Assembly (NCBI RefSeq): GCF_027213785.1
Contig: NZ_JAPWGO010000002.1
Span: 124,001 to 188,000 of the forward strand
Direction: 5' to 3'
Source of the DNA: Limimaricola sp. G21655-S1
Lineage (GTDB): Bacteria; Pseudomonadota; Alphaproteobacteria; Rhodobacterales; Rhodobacteraceae
DNA length: 64,000 bases
Below the pieces are notes generated by a model. The model was not told the DNA's origin, ran no database searches, and saw nothing but the letters and a program-made list of their open reading frames with translations. Numbering within the stretch: position 1 is the stretch's first letter; each line of letters opens with the position of its first letter. Shown here one piece after another: positions 1-8,747 of this stretch. A program made the translations under genes and the position numbers.

Positions 1-66
1 CCCCTCGCGACGCTACGCGACCTTGCTCGCGGCCAGATGCGCGTGAATGAGGCCTCCGGGCTATAG
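1..66 (+). CDS. Possible 3' end of an upstream gene
   Basis: The first 66 bases read as one open frame from base 1 to a TAG at 64-66, ending in the residues NEASGL. The frame stops 11 bases before the acetyltransferase start and lies on the same strand, which fits the tail of an upstream gene in the same operon. Only 21 residues are visible and they match no family I recognise, so this could equally be non-coding sequence. Confidence 0.25.
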   Translation, partial: PLATLRDLARGQMRVNEASGL

Positions 67-77
67 AGGACCAAGGC

Positions 78-578
78 TTGGCTGATCGCATCACGGCGCT
101 GAATATCGCTGCCCATCTGGATCAGGTGGCGGGCTTCTATACTGAGGCGCCCGATTATTGGCTCTTGGCGGAAGAAAGCCATCCGGACCCCTACGAAAAG
201 GCGGAGGAGTTCTTTACCGCTGGCGCGCCGGGCTGCGACCTCGATCGCTCCCGGTTTCTGGGGCTCTTCTCGGACAGCCGGCTTTCCGGGCTGGCCGAGC
301 TTCATTACGGCTTTCCCACGGAGAGCGATGCCTATCTCGGTCTGATGATCCTCGGGCCTTGGGCCCAGCGAGCCGGGCGCGGGGCCGCGTTCCTGTCCAG
401 GATCGAAGACCTCGCGCGCTCGGATGGGGCAACGAAGCTGTATGTGGGCGTCCTCGAGGCGAACCCGCGGGGGCGCGCGTTCTGGGAGCGCGAAGGGTTC
501 CGGGCGACCGGGGTCAGCAAGGCGGACAACACGCATGGCCTCGACCATGTGCTTCATCGCCTCGTGAAGCCGCTCTGA
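78..578 (+). CDS. GNAT family N-acetyltransferase
   Basis: This 166-residue protein is a probable acetyl-CoA dependent N-acetyltransferase of unknown substrate. The acetyl-CoA pyrophosphate loop of the GNAT fold is visible as QRAGRGAAF near residues 95-103. It is followed by an amphipathic helix and the typical late motif NPRGRAFWEREGF near residues 126-138. The start is a TTG at 78, supported by AGAGGA at 65-70 with seven bases of spacing; no ATG lies near. The length is normal for a single-domain GNAT. A hairpin terminator follows at 614. The substrate could be an amino group on a small molecule or a protein; nothing here decides it. Confidence 0.8.
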   Translation: MADRITALNIAAHLDQVAGFYTEAPDYWLLAEESHPDPYEKAEEFFTAGAPGCDLDRSRFLGLFSDSRLSGLAELHYGFPTESDAYLGLMILGPWAQRAGRGAAFLSRIEDLARSDGATKLYVGVLEANPRGRAFWEREGFRATGVSKADNTHGLDHVLHRLVKPL

Positions 579-613
579 AGCCAGAACCGCAGCTCATGAT
601 GCCCCTGTAGCAA

Positions 614-648
614 TGCAGCCGCCGAAGTCCCTGCGGCTGCACTTTTTC
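614..648 (+). terminator. Rho-independent terminator after the GNAT gene
   Basis: TGCAGCCGC at 614-622 pairs perfectly with GCGGCTGCA at 633-641 across a ten-base loop, and five T residues follow at 643-647. It lies 36 bases past the acetyltransferase stop and faces the end of the convergent DoxX gene. Confidence 0.7.
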
Positions 649-699
649 GGCAATGGGCCGGGGGTCGCCCCACCCATCTGGTCTGTCGCCGCGCCGCGT

Positions 700-1104
700 T
701 CAGCGGCGGCGCATCAGCGCGTCGAGGCTCCACGGCCCCGGACCCGCGACGAAGATGTAGAGGAAGACGAAGCAGTAGAGGATCGCCGCATCGCCGCCGT
801 TGAGCGTCGGGAACAGGTTGCCCGGCGCGTGGAACGCCCAGTAGGCCACCGCCATCATGCCGGAGAGCACGAAGGCCACCGGGCGGGTGAACAGCCCGAC
901 CAATAGCAGCAGGCCGCCCACCAGTTCGAGCAGACCGCCCACCCCCATCAGCGAGGCCAGCGGCGGCGTCTGTTCGCTCGGCGGAAAGGCGAAGATCTTC
1001 TGGCTGCCATGCAGCGTGAAGATCAGGGCGCTGACGATGCGCAGCACGCTGAGCATTTCGGGCGCACGGGCGGCGAGGCCGGTCTGGGAGGGGGCGGAGG
1101 TCAT
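700..1104 (-). CDS. DoxX family membrane protein
   Basis: This is a 134-residue inner-membrane protein of the DoxX family. It has four hydrophobic segments, roughly residues 17-37, 50-70, 75-93 and 105-123. The DoxX-like LHGSQKIF stretch follows the first segment and GGLLELVGGLLLLVGL forms the second. Family members have been tied to quinone or sulfur redox chemistry and to oxidative stress, but most are uncharacterised. The ATG at 1104 has only a weak ribosome site. A second, unrelated DoxX gene lies at 31.2 kb. The neighbours give no hint of function. Confidence 0.8.
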   Translation of the reverse strand: MTSAPSQTGLAARAPEMLSVLRIVSALIFTLHGSQKIFAFPPSEQTPPLASLMGVGGLLELVGGLLLLVGLFTRPVAFVLSGMMAVAYWAFHAPGNLFPTLNGGDAAILYCFVFLYIFVAGPGPWSLDALMRRR

Positions 1105-1234
1105 GGGCGATCCATTCGATGATGTGGTGACGCGTCATCAGTGATCGGCACCGGGATGGCGGTCAAATCACCGACCCTGTGCGCCAATACGCAGATCCCG
1201 CCCCGCCGACCTGCCCGGCCCTACTTCGATCATC

Positions 1235-3079
1235 CTACTTGCCCGGACCCACCGATTGCAGCCGCAGCAGCGCGCTGACCGGCGCCGGCGACACGCCCTC
1301 GCGCCCGGCACGGTTGCCCCACAGCGTCAGGGCGGTGATGGTTTCGGGGTTCAACTCGGCCAGAAGCGTCACCTGTCCCTGCTGCCGCGCGCGGAAGGCG
1401 GCCTGGTCGAGAAAGCGCCGGATCACCCGGTCGTCCTGACCGACCTCGCCGAGATCGCGGTAGATCTCGACCGCCGGCACGCCCCGGTCGCGCGCCTGTC
1501 GCAACGGCGTCGCGAGCCCGTGCGGCAGCGCCACCAGCCCGCGCCCCTCCTCCGCCAGATGATCGAGCGCCTGCGCGGTCACGTCGCCATCGGCGTTGAG
1601 CCCGGCCCCGCCCGCATCGAGCAGCGCCACCGCCTCGGGCAGCGCGGCGAAGGCGGCCTCGTAGGTGACCTCGACATCCGAGGGCCGCGCCCCCGCCGGC
1701 AGCCGCACCATCGCCGCGACCTCGTAGCCGGCCTCGCGCCAGCGCGCGGCGCGCGCGGCGGCGTCGGGCGCCTCTGGATCGAGGCCGATGGTGACCGGAA
1801 AGGGAATGCTCGAGACCGCGCTCACCGGATCGTCGAGCAGGCCCATGTCGAGCATCACCACCGAGAGCCGGGGCGCGCCGGCATCGGCGGTATCGGGCGC
1901 GGCGAAACGCAGAACGGCGGGTGCGTCCTCGGCGATCGGCGCCGGCTCGGCCTCCTCCTCCGTGCCGGGACGGCGCACCGGCACCGCGTCGCCGCCATTG
2001 AGACCGGCCGCCCGGCCCGGCAGGCCGCGCTCGCCGGTCTCGGGCACCGGCAACACGGTGATCGTGCCCGGCTCCGGCGCGATCCCGGCCGGCGCCTCGC
2101 CTGCGGCGGCGGGGGCTTCGGGCGGTGCGGGCGGCTCGGGCAGGCCGCCGGACCCGGGCGCGGGCGCACCGGCCTGCGGCAGGCCTGCGGTTTCGACCTC
2201 GTCTGCCGCGTCAGGCTCCGGCGTTTCCGGCTCCTCATCGATCACCTCGCGCGGTGCCTGCGAGGGCGGCGGCGGCGGGTCCGTGGCCACGGTGATGTCG
2301 GCCTCGCCCGCCGGCACCTCGATCACCCGCGACGGCGGCCCCGGCAGCACCGGTTCTTCCGAGCCCGGGGCGACGGAGGGCCCGGCGGCGGTTTCGGGCA
2401 GCGTCTCCGGCGTCGAGACCGCGTCCCCGGCCTCGGGCCGGCTTTCGGGTGCGGTATCGGCCGAGGGGACGGCGCCGCGACCCGCCGGCACGTCGGCGCG
2501 CGGCGTCGTCGGCAGGGGATCCTGCGGCGCGCTGCCGCTCGGCACCTGCGGCGCCTGGGTCTGGGGCGGCGACAGCACCGGCTCGGAGGGCGCCTCGGCC
2601 TCGACCGGCGGTGCCATCCCGGCGATCTCGAACGGGGCGTCGCCGCTGCCCGGGTCCGTGTCCGGCATGTCGAAGGCCTCGACCGTTTCGGGCTCCTGCG
2701 GCACCTCGGGCAGAGGCGTCGAGGACGAGACCGGCGGGCCGCTCGGCGCGTCGGGCAGGGTCTCGACGGTGGCACGGCCCGACACCACGATGTCGGCCTC
2801 GGCGCGCTCCGCCTCGGCCTCGCGCGCGGGATATCCCTCCTCGGACGGCATCTCCGGCGCGTCCGACGGCTCGCGCCCCGTCTCGATGGGCGCATCGGGC
2901 GCCGTTTCGACCTCCGGCGTCACCCCGGTTTCCGTCTCCGGCCCGGGCACCACCTCCCGCAGCCCGATCTCCGCCGTACCGTCACGGGCCGGCGGGTCGC
3001 CGATGAGCGAGGCCACGGCCAATGCCCCCGCCGACACGAGCAGACCCCAGAGCCCGCCTATGATGAACCCAGATCCCAC
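1235..3079 (-). CDS. YibQ-type divergent polysaccharide deacetylase
   Basis: This 614-residue protein has an N-terminal membrane anchor (residues about 4-27), a very long Pro/Glu/Ala-rich linker (about 30-390) and a C-terminal domain (about 395-614). The C-terminal domain resembles the divergent polysaccharide deacetylase 2 family to which YibQ belongs. The anchor and linker place the domain in the periplasm. The start is a GTG at 3079 with AGGA just upstream. A yibQ gene beside trpG is a known arrangement in Rhodobacter sphaeroides. The usual metal-binding Asp-Asp near the start of the domain appears here as LDMG, so activity is uncertain. The linker composition makes homology calls outside the C-terminal domain unreliable. 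Confidence 0.75.
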   Translation of the reverse strand: MGSGFIIGGLWGLLVSAGALAVASLIGDPPARDGTAEIGLREVVPGPETETGVTPEVETAPDAPIETGREPSDAPEMPSEEGYPAREAEAERAEADIVVSGRATVETLPDAPSGPPVSSSTPLPEVPQEPETVEAFDMPDTDPGSGDAPFEIAGMAPPVEAEAPSEPVLSPPQTQAPQVPSGSAPQDPLPTTPRADVPAGRGAVPSADTAPESRPEAGDAVSTPETLPETAAGPSVAPGSEEPVLPGPPSRVIEVPAGEADITVATDPPPPPSQAPREVIDEEPETPEPDAADEVETAGLPQAGAPAPGSGGLPEPPAPPEAPAAAGEAPAGIAPEPGTITVLPVPETGERGLPGRAAGLNGGDAVPVRRPGTEEEAEPAPIAEDAPAVLRFAAPDTADAGAPRLSVVMLDMGLLDDPVSAVSSIPFPVTIGLDPEAPDAAARAARWREAGYEVAAMVRLPAGARPSDVEVTYEAAFAALPEAVALLDAGGAGLNADGDVTAQALDHLAEEGRGLVALPHGLATPLRQARDRGVPAVEIYRDLGEVGQDDRVIRRFLDQAAFRARQQGQVTLLAELNPETITALTLWGNRAGREGVSPAPVSALLRLQSVGPGK

Positions 3080-3237
3080 TTTTCCTGCCCCGCTGCGCCG
3101 CGCGTCACGGCGTCGCTCAGTCCCGGACCTTGACGTTTCCCGCCTCCCGGTCCCATTTATGCCCCGACCTTACCAAGGGACCACCGCCGAACGGTAGCCC
3201 CGAATTGCAACGGCCGCGTGCGCCGCCCGGAGGGACC

Positions 3238-3840
3238 ATGCTTCTCCTGATCGACAATTACGACAGCTTTACCTGGAACCTCGTGCACTATCTGGGCGAG
3301 CTGGGCGCGGAGGTCGTGGTCAAACGCAACGACGAGATCGACACGCAGGCCGCGATGGCGATGGCGCCCGAGGGCATCGTGCTCTCGCCCGGCCCCTGCG
3401 ATCCCGACCGCGCCGGCATCTGTCTCGACCTGACCCGCGCCGCCGCCGAGACCCGGACGCCGCTGCTCGGGGTCTGCCTCGGCCACCAGACCATCGGTCA
3501 GGCCTTCGGCGGCCGCGTGGTACGCTGCCACGAGATCGTGCATGGCAAGACCGCCGATATGCTGCATGAGGGCAAGGGCGTCTTCGCCGGGCTGCCCTCG
3601 CCCTTCAAGGCGACGCGCTACCATTCGCTGGTGGTCGAGCGCGAGAGCCTGCCCGACAGCCTCGAGGTGACGGCGGCGCTGGCCGATGGCACGATCATGG
3701 GGCTGATGCATCGCGAATTGCCGATCGAAGGGGTGCAGTTCCACCCCGAGAGCATCGCCTCCGAGCATGGCCACCAGATGCTGAAGAACTTCCTCGACCG
3801 GCTGCCCGGCCACGCGCCCGGCACCCCGGTGGCGGCATGA
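3238..3840 (+). CDS. trpG: Anthranilate synthase component II (glutamine amidotransferase)
   Basis: TrpG hydrolyses glutamine and passes ammonia to TrpE, which makes anthranilate for tryptophan synthesis in the cytoplasm. The 200-residue protein has the class I amidotransferase triad: Cys80 in [15 protein letters not shown] and the late His and Glu of VQFHPES. The opening [13 protein letters not shown] is characteristic. The ATG at 3238 is chosen because GGAGGG lies 4-9 bases upstream and the family begins there; the frame stays open further upstream. The stop overlaps the trpD start as ATGA, so the two are translationally coupled. No trpE gene lies in this window. The same subunit may also serve folate synthesis as PabA; I cannot separate the two roles by sequence. 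Confidence 0.93.
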   Translation: MLLLIDNYDSFTWNLVHYLGELGAEVVVKRNDEIDTQAAMAMAPEGIVLSPGPCDPDRAGICLDLTRAAAETRTPLLGVCLGHQTIGQAFGGRVVRCHEIVHGKTADMLHEGKGVFAGLPSPFKATRYHSLVVERESLPDSLEVTAALADGTIMGLMHRELPIEGVQFHPESIASEHGHQMLKNFLDRLPGHAPGTPVAA

Positions 3841-4856
3841 GCGACCGTCTGAAGCCGCTGATCGCTGCGGCGCTGGCGGGACCGCTCTCGCGCGAGGAGG
3901 CGGAATCCGCCTTCGGCATCCTGTTCGACGGCGACGCCACCCCGGCGCAGATGGCGGCCTTTCTGGTGACGCTCCGGATGCGCGGCGAAACCGTGGCCGA
4001 GATCGCCGCCGCCGCGCATGTGATGCGCGCGCGTTGCCTGAAGGTCGCGGCGCCCGAGGGCGCGATCGACATCGTCGGCACCGGCGGCGACGGGAAGAAC
4101 ACGCTCAACATCTCGACCGCGACCGCCTTCGTCGTGGCGGGCGCCGGCGTGCCGGTGGCCAAGCACGGCAACCGCAATCTCAGCTCCAAATCCGGCACCG
4201 CCGACGCGCTGGGCCAGATGGGCGTGCAGGTGATGGTCGGGGCCAAGGTGGTCGAGCGCGCTCTCCGCGAGGCCGGGATCGGCTTCATGATGGCACCGAT
4301 GCATCACCCGGCGATGAAGCATGTGGGCCCGGTCCGGGCCGAGATCGGCATCCGGACCCTGTTCAACATTCTCGGCCCCCTGACCAACCCGGCCGGGGTA
4401 AAGCGCCAGCTTACCGGTGCCTATGACCCGGCGCTGATCGCGCCGATGGCCGAGGTGCTGGGGCGGCTGGGCTCCGAGCGGGCCTGGCTGGTGCATGGCG
4501 GCGACGGCACCGATGAATTGTCGATCTGCGGCCCCTCGGCGGTGGCCGCGCTCGAGAACGGCAAAGTCGAAAGCTTCGAGATCAGCCCCTCCGATGCCGG
4601 GCTGCCCGAGCATCCGTTCGAGGCGATCATCGGCGGCACCCCGGAGGAGAACGGCCGGGCTCTGGCGGCGCTGCTCGACGGCGCGCCGGGCGCCTATCGC
4701 GACGCGGTGCGGCTCAACGCCGCCGCCGCCCTGCTGGTCGCGGGCCGGGTCGAGGACCTGCGCGCAGGCGCCGATCTCGCGGCGCAGAGCATCGATTCGG
4801 GCGCCGCGCGCCGTGCCATCGAGCGTCTCGCCGCGATCACCTCCGGCACCGCGTGA
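3837..4856 (+). CDS. trpD: Anthranilate phosphoribosyltransferase
   Basis: TrpD transfers phosphoribose from PRPP to anthranilate, the second step of tryptophan synthesis. The 339-residue length is standard. The PRPP-binding loop [14 protein letters not shown] is near residues 80-93, followed by the anthranilate-site stretch [18 protein letters not shown]. The metal-binding DE pair appears in [10 protein letters not shown]. The start overlaps trpG by four bases and the stop overlaps the ung GTG start by four bases, so it sits in the middle of a coupled run. Confidence 0.95.
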   Translation: MSDRLKPLIAAALAGPLSREEAESAFGILFDGDATPAQMAAFLVTLRMRGETVAEIAAAAHVMRARCLKVAAPEGAIDIVGTGGDGKNTLNISTATAFVVAGAGVPVAKHGNRNLSSKSGTADALGQMGVQVMVGAKVVERALREAGIGFMMAPMHHPAMKHVGPVRAEIGIRTLFNILGPLTNPAGVKRQLTGAYDPALIAPMAEVLGRLGSERAWLVHGGDGTDELSICGPSAVAALENGKVESFEISPSDAGLPEHPFEAIIGGTPEENGRALAALLDGAPGAYRDAVRLNAAAALLVAGRVEDLRAGADLAAQSIDSGAARRAIERLAAITSGTA

Positions 4857-5500
4857 ACGAACTGCCGCAAGGCTGGGCCGATCTGCCGTTTTTCGCGGCG
4901 GAGTGGCCGGCGCTGCGGGACCGTCTCGCCGCCCTGCCCGCCGTGCTGCCGTCGCCGGAACTGCGGTTCCGGGCGCTGGAGCTGACGCCGCCCGAGACGC
5001 TGCGCGTGGTGATCCTGGGCCAGGATCCCTACCCGACCCCGGGCCACGCCACCGGCCTTGCCTTCTCGGTGCCGCCGGACCTCGCGAAACTGCCGCCCTC
5101 GCTGCGCAACATCCAGCGCGAGATGCGCGACGATATCGGCTGCGCCCCGACCACCGGCGATCTGAGCCACTGGGCCCGGCAGGGCGTGCTGCTTCTCAAC
5201 ACCGCGCTCTCGGTCGAGCCGGGCGCGGCGGGCGGCCATGCGCGCTGGGGCTGGGACCGGCTGGTGGGCCAAGTGCTCGCGCGCGCGTCGGCGCGGCCCT
5301 GCGCCTTCCTGCTCTGGGGCAAGCACGCCCAGAAGATCGCGGCACCCCATCTCGGACCCGACCATCTGGTGATCGAGACCGCGCATCCCTCGCCGCTCTC
5401 GGCCCGGCGCGGTTTCTTCGGGTCGCGCCCCTTCGGCCGCATCAACGACTGGCTCGAGGCGCGCGGCGAGGCCGCGATCGACTGGTGCGGTTCCGCCTGA
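4853..5500 (+). CDS. ung: Uracil-DNA glycosylase, family 1
   Basis: Ung removes uracil from DNA after cytosine deamination or dUTP misincorporation. The 215-residue protein has the family 1 motifs: the water-activating loop GQDPYP with catalytic Asp58, the [12 protein letters not shown] strand, and the minor-groove motif [17 protein letters not shown] near the C-terminus. The start is a GTG at 4853 that overlaps the trpD stop in GTGA. The gene is wedged between trpD and trpC, so it should be transcribed and partly translated with the tryptophan genes. It begins with little N-terminal extension compared with the E. coli enzyme. Confidence 0.93.
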   Translation: MNELPQGWADLPFFAAEWPALRDRLAALPAVLPSPELRFRALELTPPETLRVVILGQDPYPTPGHATGLAFSVPPDLAKLPPSLRNIQREMRDDIGCAPTTGDLSHWARQGVLLLNTALSVEPGAAGGHARWGWDRLVGQVLARASARPCAFLLWGKHAQKIAAPHLGPDHLVIETAHPSPLSARRGFFGSRPFGRINDWLEARGEAAIDWCGSA

Positions 5501-5539
5501 ACGCTTTCCAAGCCCCATTTTGCCCGGTAGAACGACGAC

Positions 5540-6349
5540 ATGGATATTCTCGACAAGATCAAGGCCTACAAGCTCGAAGACGTCGCGGCCCGCAAGGCGG
5601 AGCTGCCGCTTTCGGATATCGAGGCGCGCGCCGCGCAGGCCCCCGCCCCGCGCGGTTTCGCGGACCGCCTGACCGAGGCCGCGCGCGAGGGCTACGGCCT
5701 GATCGCCGAGATCAAGAAGGCGAGCCCCTCCAAGGGGCTGATCCGCGCCGATTTCGACCCGCCGGCGCTGGCCCGCGCCTACGAGGAGGGCGGCGCAGCC
5801 TGCCTGTCGGTGCTGACCGACGGGCCCTCGTTCCAGGGCGCGGACGAATATCTCGTGCAGGCGCGCGAGGCCTCGTCGCTGCCGGTGCTGCGCAAGGATT
5901 TCCTCTACGATCCGTGGCAGGTGGCCGAGAGCCGGGCGCTCGGGGCCGACTGCATCCTGATCATCATGGCCAGCGTCTCCGACGCGCAGGCGCGCGAGCT
6001 CGAGGACGCGGCGACGCGCTGGGGCATGGACGCGCTGATCGAGGTGCATGACCGGGCCGAGCTCGACCGCGCCGCCGGGCTGAACTCGAAGATGATCGGC
6101 ATCAACAACCGCAACCTGCAGACCTTCGAGACCTCGCTCGACGTGACCCGCATGCTGGCCAAGCACGTGCCGGTGGACCGGATGATCGTCGCCGAGAGCG
6201 GCCTTTCGACGCCCGCCGATCTCGCCGAGATCGCCCGCTACGGCGCCCGCAGCTTCCTGATCGGCGAAAGCCTGATGCGGCACGAGGACGTGACGGCGGC
6301 GACACGGGCGATCCTCGCCAACCCGCTGACCGCACCGGGCGGCGCCTGA
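5540..6349 (+). CDS. trpC: Indole-3-glycerol phosphate synthase
   Basis: TrpC closes the indole ring from carboxyphenylaminodeoxyribulose phosphate. The 269-residue single-domain (beta-alpha)8 protein is not fused to TrpF. Visible landmarks are [10 protein letters not shown] with the catalytic lysine region, [24 protein letters not shown] with the second catalytic lysine, IGINNRNL, and SGLSTPADL near the phosphate site. It starts 39 bases after ung, a slightly larger gap than elsewhere in the run. Its TGA overlaps the moaC ATG by one base. Confidence 0.95.
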   Translation: MDILDKIKAYKLEDVAARKAELPLSDIEARAAQAPAPRGFADRLTEAAREGYGLIAEIKKASPSKGLIRADFDPPALARAYEEGGAACLSVLTDGPSFQGADEYLVQAREASSLPVLRKDFLYDPWQVAESRALGADCILIIMASVSDAQARELEDAATRWGMDALIEVHDRAELDRAAGLNSKMIGINNRNLQTFETSLDVTRMLAKHVPVDRMIVAESGLSTPADLAEIARYGARSFLIGESLMRHEDVTAATRAILANPLTAPGGA

Positions 6350-6819
6350 TGCCGCTGACGCATTTCGATGCCGCGGGCCGCGCCCAGATGGTCGATGTCA
6401 CCGACAAGCAGGTGACCGACCGGCTGGCGGTGGCCGAGGGCCATGTCCGGATGAGCCCGGAGACGCTGGCGCTGGTGCGCGAGGGCCGCGCCGGCAAGGG
6501 CGACGTGTTGGGCACCGCGCGGCTCGCGGGGATCATGGCGGCCAAGAAGACCGCCGACCTGATCCCGCTCTGCCACCCGCTGCCGCTCTCCAAGGTGACG
6601 ATCGATCTGGAACCGGACGAGGATCTGCCGGGCGTGCGGATCACCGCCACCGTGCGCACCACCGGGCGCACCGGCGTCGAGATGGAGGCGCTGACCGCAG
6701 TGTCGGTCGCTTCGCTCACCATCTACGACATGCTCAAGGCGGCCGAAAAGGGAATGGAGATCGGCGGTGTCCGCCTCGCCCTGAAAGAGGGCGGCAAGTC
6801 GGGGCGCTGGGAAGCGTGA
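6349..6819 (+). CDS. moaC: Cyclic pyranopterin monophosphate synthase
   Basis: MoaC converts the GTP-derived intermediate made by MoaA into cyclic pyranopterin monophosphate, an early step in molybdenum cofactor synthesis. The 156-residue protein has the diagnostic [13 protein letters not shown] and the [17 protein letters not shown] stretch with the active-site Lys nearby in LKAAEKGM. It is coupled to trpC at its start (TGATG) and to moeA at its end (GTGA). The link with the tryptophan genes is one of shared transcription, not of pathway. Confidence 0.95.
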   Translation: MPLTHFDAAGRAQMVDVTDKQVTDRLAVAEGHVRMSPETLALVREGRAGKGDVLGTARLAGIMAAKKTADLIPLCHPLPLSKVTIDLEPDEDLPGVRITATVRTTGRTGVEMEALTAVSVASLTIYDMLKAAEKGMEIGGVRLALKEGGKSGRWEA

Positions 6820-7988
6820 TCCCGGTATCCGAGGCGCTGGACCGGCTGTTCGCGCTGGTCGCCCCCCTGCCCGTCGAAGAGGTCGGGCTGACCGCCGGAT
6901 TGGGCCGGGTGCTGCGCGCGCCGGTGACGGCCCGGCGCGATCAGCCACCGTTTTCGGCCTCGGCCATGGACGGCTACGCGATCCGGGACACCGATTGCGC
7001 GCAAGGCACGCGGCTTACGGTGATCGGCGAGGCCGCGGCCGGACACGCCTTCTCCGGTATCGTGGGCCCCGGCGAAGCAGTGCGCATCTTTACCGGTGCG
7101 CCGGTGCCCGAAGGCGCCGACCGTGTGGTGATCCAGGAGGATACGACCCGCGATGGCGACGCGGTGATCCTTGGCCCCGGCATCTCGGACAACCGCAACA
7201 TCCGCCCCCTGGGCGCCGATTTCCGCGTGGGCGACGCGCTTGCCGCGCCACGCCTCCTGCGCCCGGCCGATATCGCGCTGGCGGCGGCGATGAACGCCGA
7301 CCGGCTCACCGTGTCGCGCCGCCCCGAAGTGGCGATCATCGCCACCGGCGACGAGTTGGTCGCGCCGGGCGGAGATCCGCGCCCCGACCAGATCATCGCT
7401 TCGAACGCCTACGGGCTGCACGGCATCGTCGCGCAGGCGGGCGGCACGCCACGGCTGCTGCCGATCGCCGGCGACAGCATGGCCGCGCTGCGACAGGCCT
7501 TCGACCTGGCGCGCGGCGCCGACATCGTTCTGACCATCGGCGGTGCCTCGGTGGGCGACCATGATCTCGTCGGGGCCGCCGCGGCCGAGGCCGGCATGGA
7601 GCGCGCCTTCTGGAAGGTGGCGCTGCGCCCGGGCAAGCCGCTGATGGCGGGCCGCTTCGGCGAGGCGCTGCTCTTGGGCCTGCCGGGCAATCCGGTCTCA
7701 TCGATGGTCTGTGCCCATGTCTTTCTGGTGCCGCTGATCCGGGCGCTTTCCGGGCTGCCGCCCGCCGCCGCGCCGCGTCGTCGCGCGCGCCTTGCGGCAC
7801 CCTTGGCCGCGAACGGTCCGCGCGAGCATTACCTGCGCGCCGCCAGCGGCCCGGACGGCGTCACCGCCTTTTCCAAGCAGGACAGCTCGCTGCTCTCGGT
7901 GCTCTCCGATGCCGACTGCCTGATCGTGCAGCCGCCGCACGACCCTGCCCGCGATGCGGGAGAGATGGTCGAAATCATCTCGCTGTGA
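6816..7988 (+). CDS. moeA: Molybdopterin molybdenumtransferase
   Basis: MoeA inserts molybdate into adenylylated molybdopterin. The 390-residue length fits. Landmarks are [13 protein letters not shown] in domain [22 protein letters not shown], the central IIATGDELV and GGASVGDHD of the MoaB/Mog fold, and [12 protein letters not shown] near the end. It starts with a GTG that overlaps the moaC stop. It ends 78 bases before lexA, which has its own promoter, so this looks like the end of the trpG-moeA unit. Confidence 0.94.
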   Translation: MIPVSEALDRLFALVAPLPVEEVGLTAGLGRVLRAPVTARRDQPPFSASAMDGYAIRDTDCAQGTRLTVIGEAAAGHAFSGIVGPGEAVRIFTGAPVPEGADRVVIQEDTTRDGDAVILGPGISDNRNIRPLGADFRVGDALAAPRLLRPADIALAAAMNADRLTVSRRPEVAIIATGDELVAPGGDPRPDQIIASNAYGLHGIVAQAGGTPRLLPIAGDSMAALRQAFDLARGADIVLTIGGASVGDHDLVGAAAAEAGMERAFWKVALRPGKPLMAGRFGEALLLGLPGNPVSSMVCAHVFLVPLIRALSGLPPAAAPRRRARLAAPLAANGPREHYLRAASGPDGVTAFSKQDSSLLSVLSDADCLIVQPPHDPARDAGEMVEIISL

Positions 7989-8001
7989 TTTCAGCCGCCT
8001 C

Positions 8002-8030
8002 TTGACACAAAACGGGAACGTGCGTAGAAC
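8002..8030 (+). promoter_or_regulatory. lexA promoter
   Basis: A perfect -35 hexamer TTGACA lies at 8002-8007. TAGAAC at 8025-8030, a four-of-six match to the -10 consensus, follows at exactly 17 bases. It is the only strong sigma70-like promoter I see between moeA and lexA. The -10 box is also the second half-site of the LexA operator, so LexA binding should block polymerase directly. Confidence 0.7.
8016..8030 (+). promoter_or_regulatory. LexA operator (SOS box) of the direct-repeat type
   Basis: GAAC at 8016-8019 and GAAC at 8027-8030 are separated by exactly seven bases. Read on the other strand this is GTTC-N7-GTTC, the direct-repeat LexA site established for Rhodobacter sphaeroides and other alphaproteobacteria. 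It covers the spacer end and -10 box of the lexA promoter, 36 bases upstream of the lexA ATG, which indicates autorepression. Confidence 0.85.
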
Positions 8031-8066
8031 GGAGCCCCAACCGTCTGCGCGCATAAAGGGGCAACC

Positions 8067-8747
8067 ATGCTGACCCGCAAACAATCCGACCTGCTGGAAT
8101 TCATCCACCGGCGGATCAAGGCCGACGGCGTTCCGCCCTCCTTCGACGAGATGAAGGACGCGCTCGACCTGCGGTCGAAATCCGGCATTCACCGGCTGAT
8201 CACCGCGCTCGAGGAGCGTGGCTTCATCCGCCGCCTCGCGCACCGGGCCCGGGCGCTCGAGATCCTCAAGCTGCCCGAGGCGATGGAAGCGCGTCTCGCC
8301 GCCGAGGGCGCGGCGCCGGAGGCCGATCCCAAGCCCTCCGACATGCCGCCCGAGATCGCGGCGCTGGCGATGAACCTGCCGGTGATGGGCCGCATCGCCG
8401 CCGGTGTGCCGATCTCGGCGATCAGCGAGATCAGCCACGAGATCGCGGTGCCCGGCTCGATGCTCGGCCAGGGCAGCCACTACGCGCTCGAAGTGCGCGG
8501 CGACTCGATGATCCAGGCCGGGATCAACGATGGCGACGTCGTGGTGATCCGCGAGACCGGCACCGCCGACAATGGCGACATCGTCGTCGCGCTGATCGAG
8601 GAGCAGGAGGCCACGCTCAAGCGGTTCCGCCGCAACGGCAAGCGGATCGCGCTCGAAGCGGCGAACCCGGCCTATGAGACCCGGATCTACAGCGACGATC
8701 AGGTCCGCGTGCAGGGCCGCCTCGTCGGGCTGATCCGTAGCTACTGA
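8067..8747 (+). CDS. lexA: LexA SOS repressor
   Basis: LexA represses DNA-damage genes and is inactivated by RecA-stimulated self-cleavage. The 226-residue protein has an N-terminal winged helix (residues 1-70) with the alphaproteobacterial [12 protein letters not shown] and [10 protein letters not shown] linker follows, then an S24 peptidase domain. The cleavage bond is Ala112-Gly113 in RIAAGVP; the catalytic Ser147 is in GDSM and Lys185 in ATLKRF. AAAGGGG precedes the ATG. Its stop overlaps the end of the convergent comEC by seven bases. Confidence 0.96.
   Translation: MLTRKQSDLLEFIHRRIKADGVPPSFDEMKDALDLRSKSGIHRLITALEERGFIRRLAHRARALEILKLPEAMEARLAAEGAAPEADPKPSDMPPEIAALAMNLPVMGRIAAGVPISAISEISHEIAVPGSMLGQGSHYALEVRGDSMIQAGINDGDVVVIRETGTADNGDIVVALIEEQEATLKRFRRNGKRIALEAANPAYETRIYSDDQVRVQGRLVGLIRSY

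Noticed and set aside
1256-3133. Long plus-strand open frames antisense to the YibQ-like gene
   Set aside because: They are low-complexity Arg/Gly/Ala shadows caused by high GC; no family features or ribosome sites.
3080-3237. Tryptophan attenuator or leader peptide before trpG
   Set aside because: No short frame with repeated Trp codons and no terminator/antiterminator pair could be seen.
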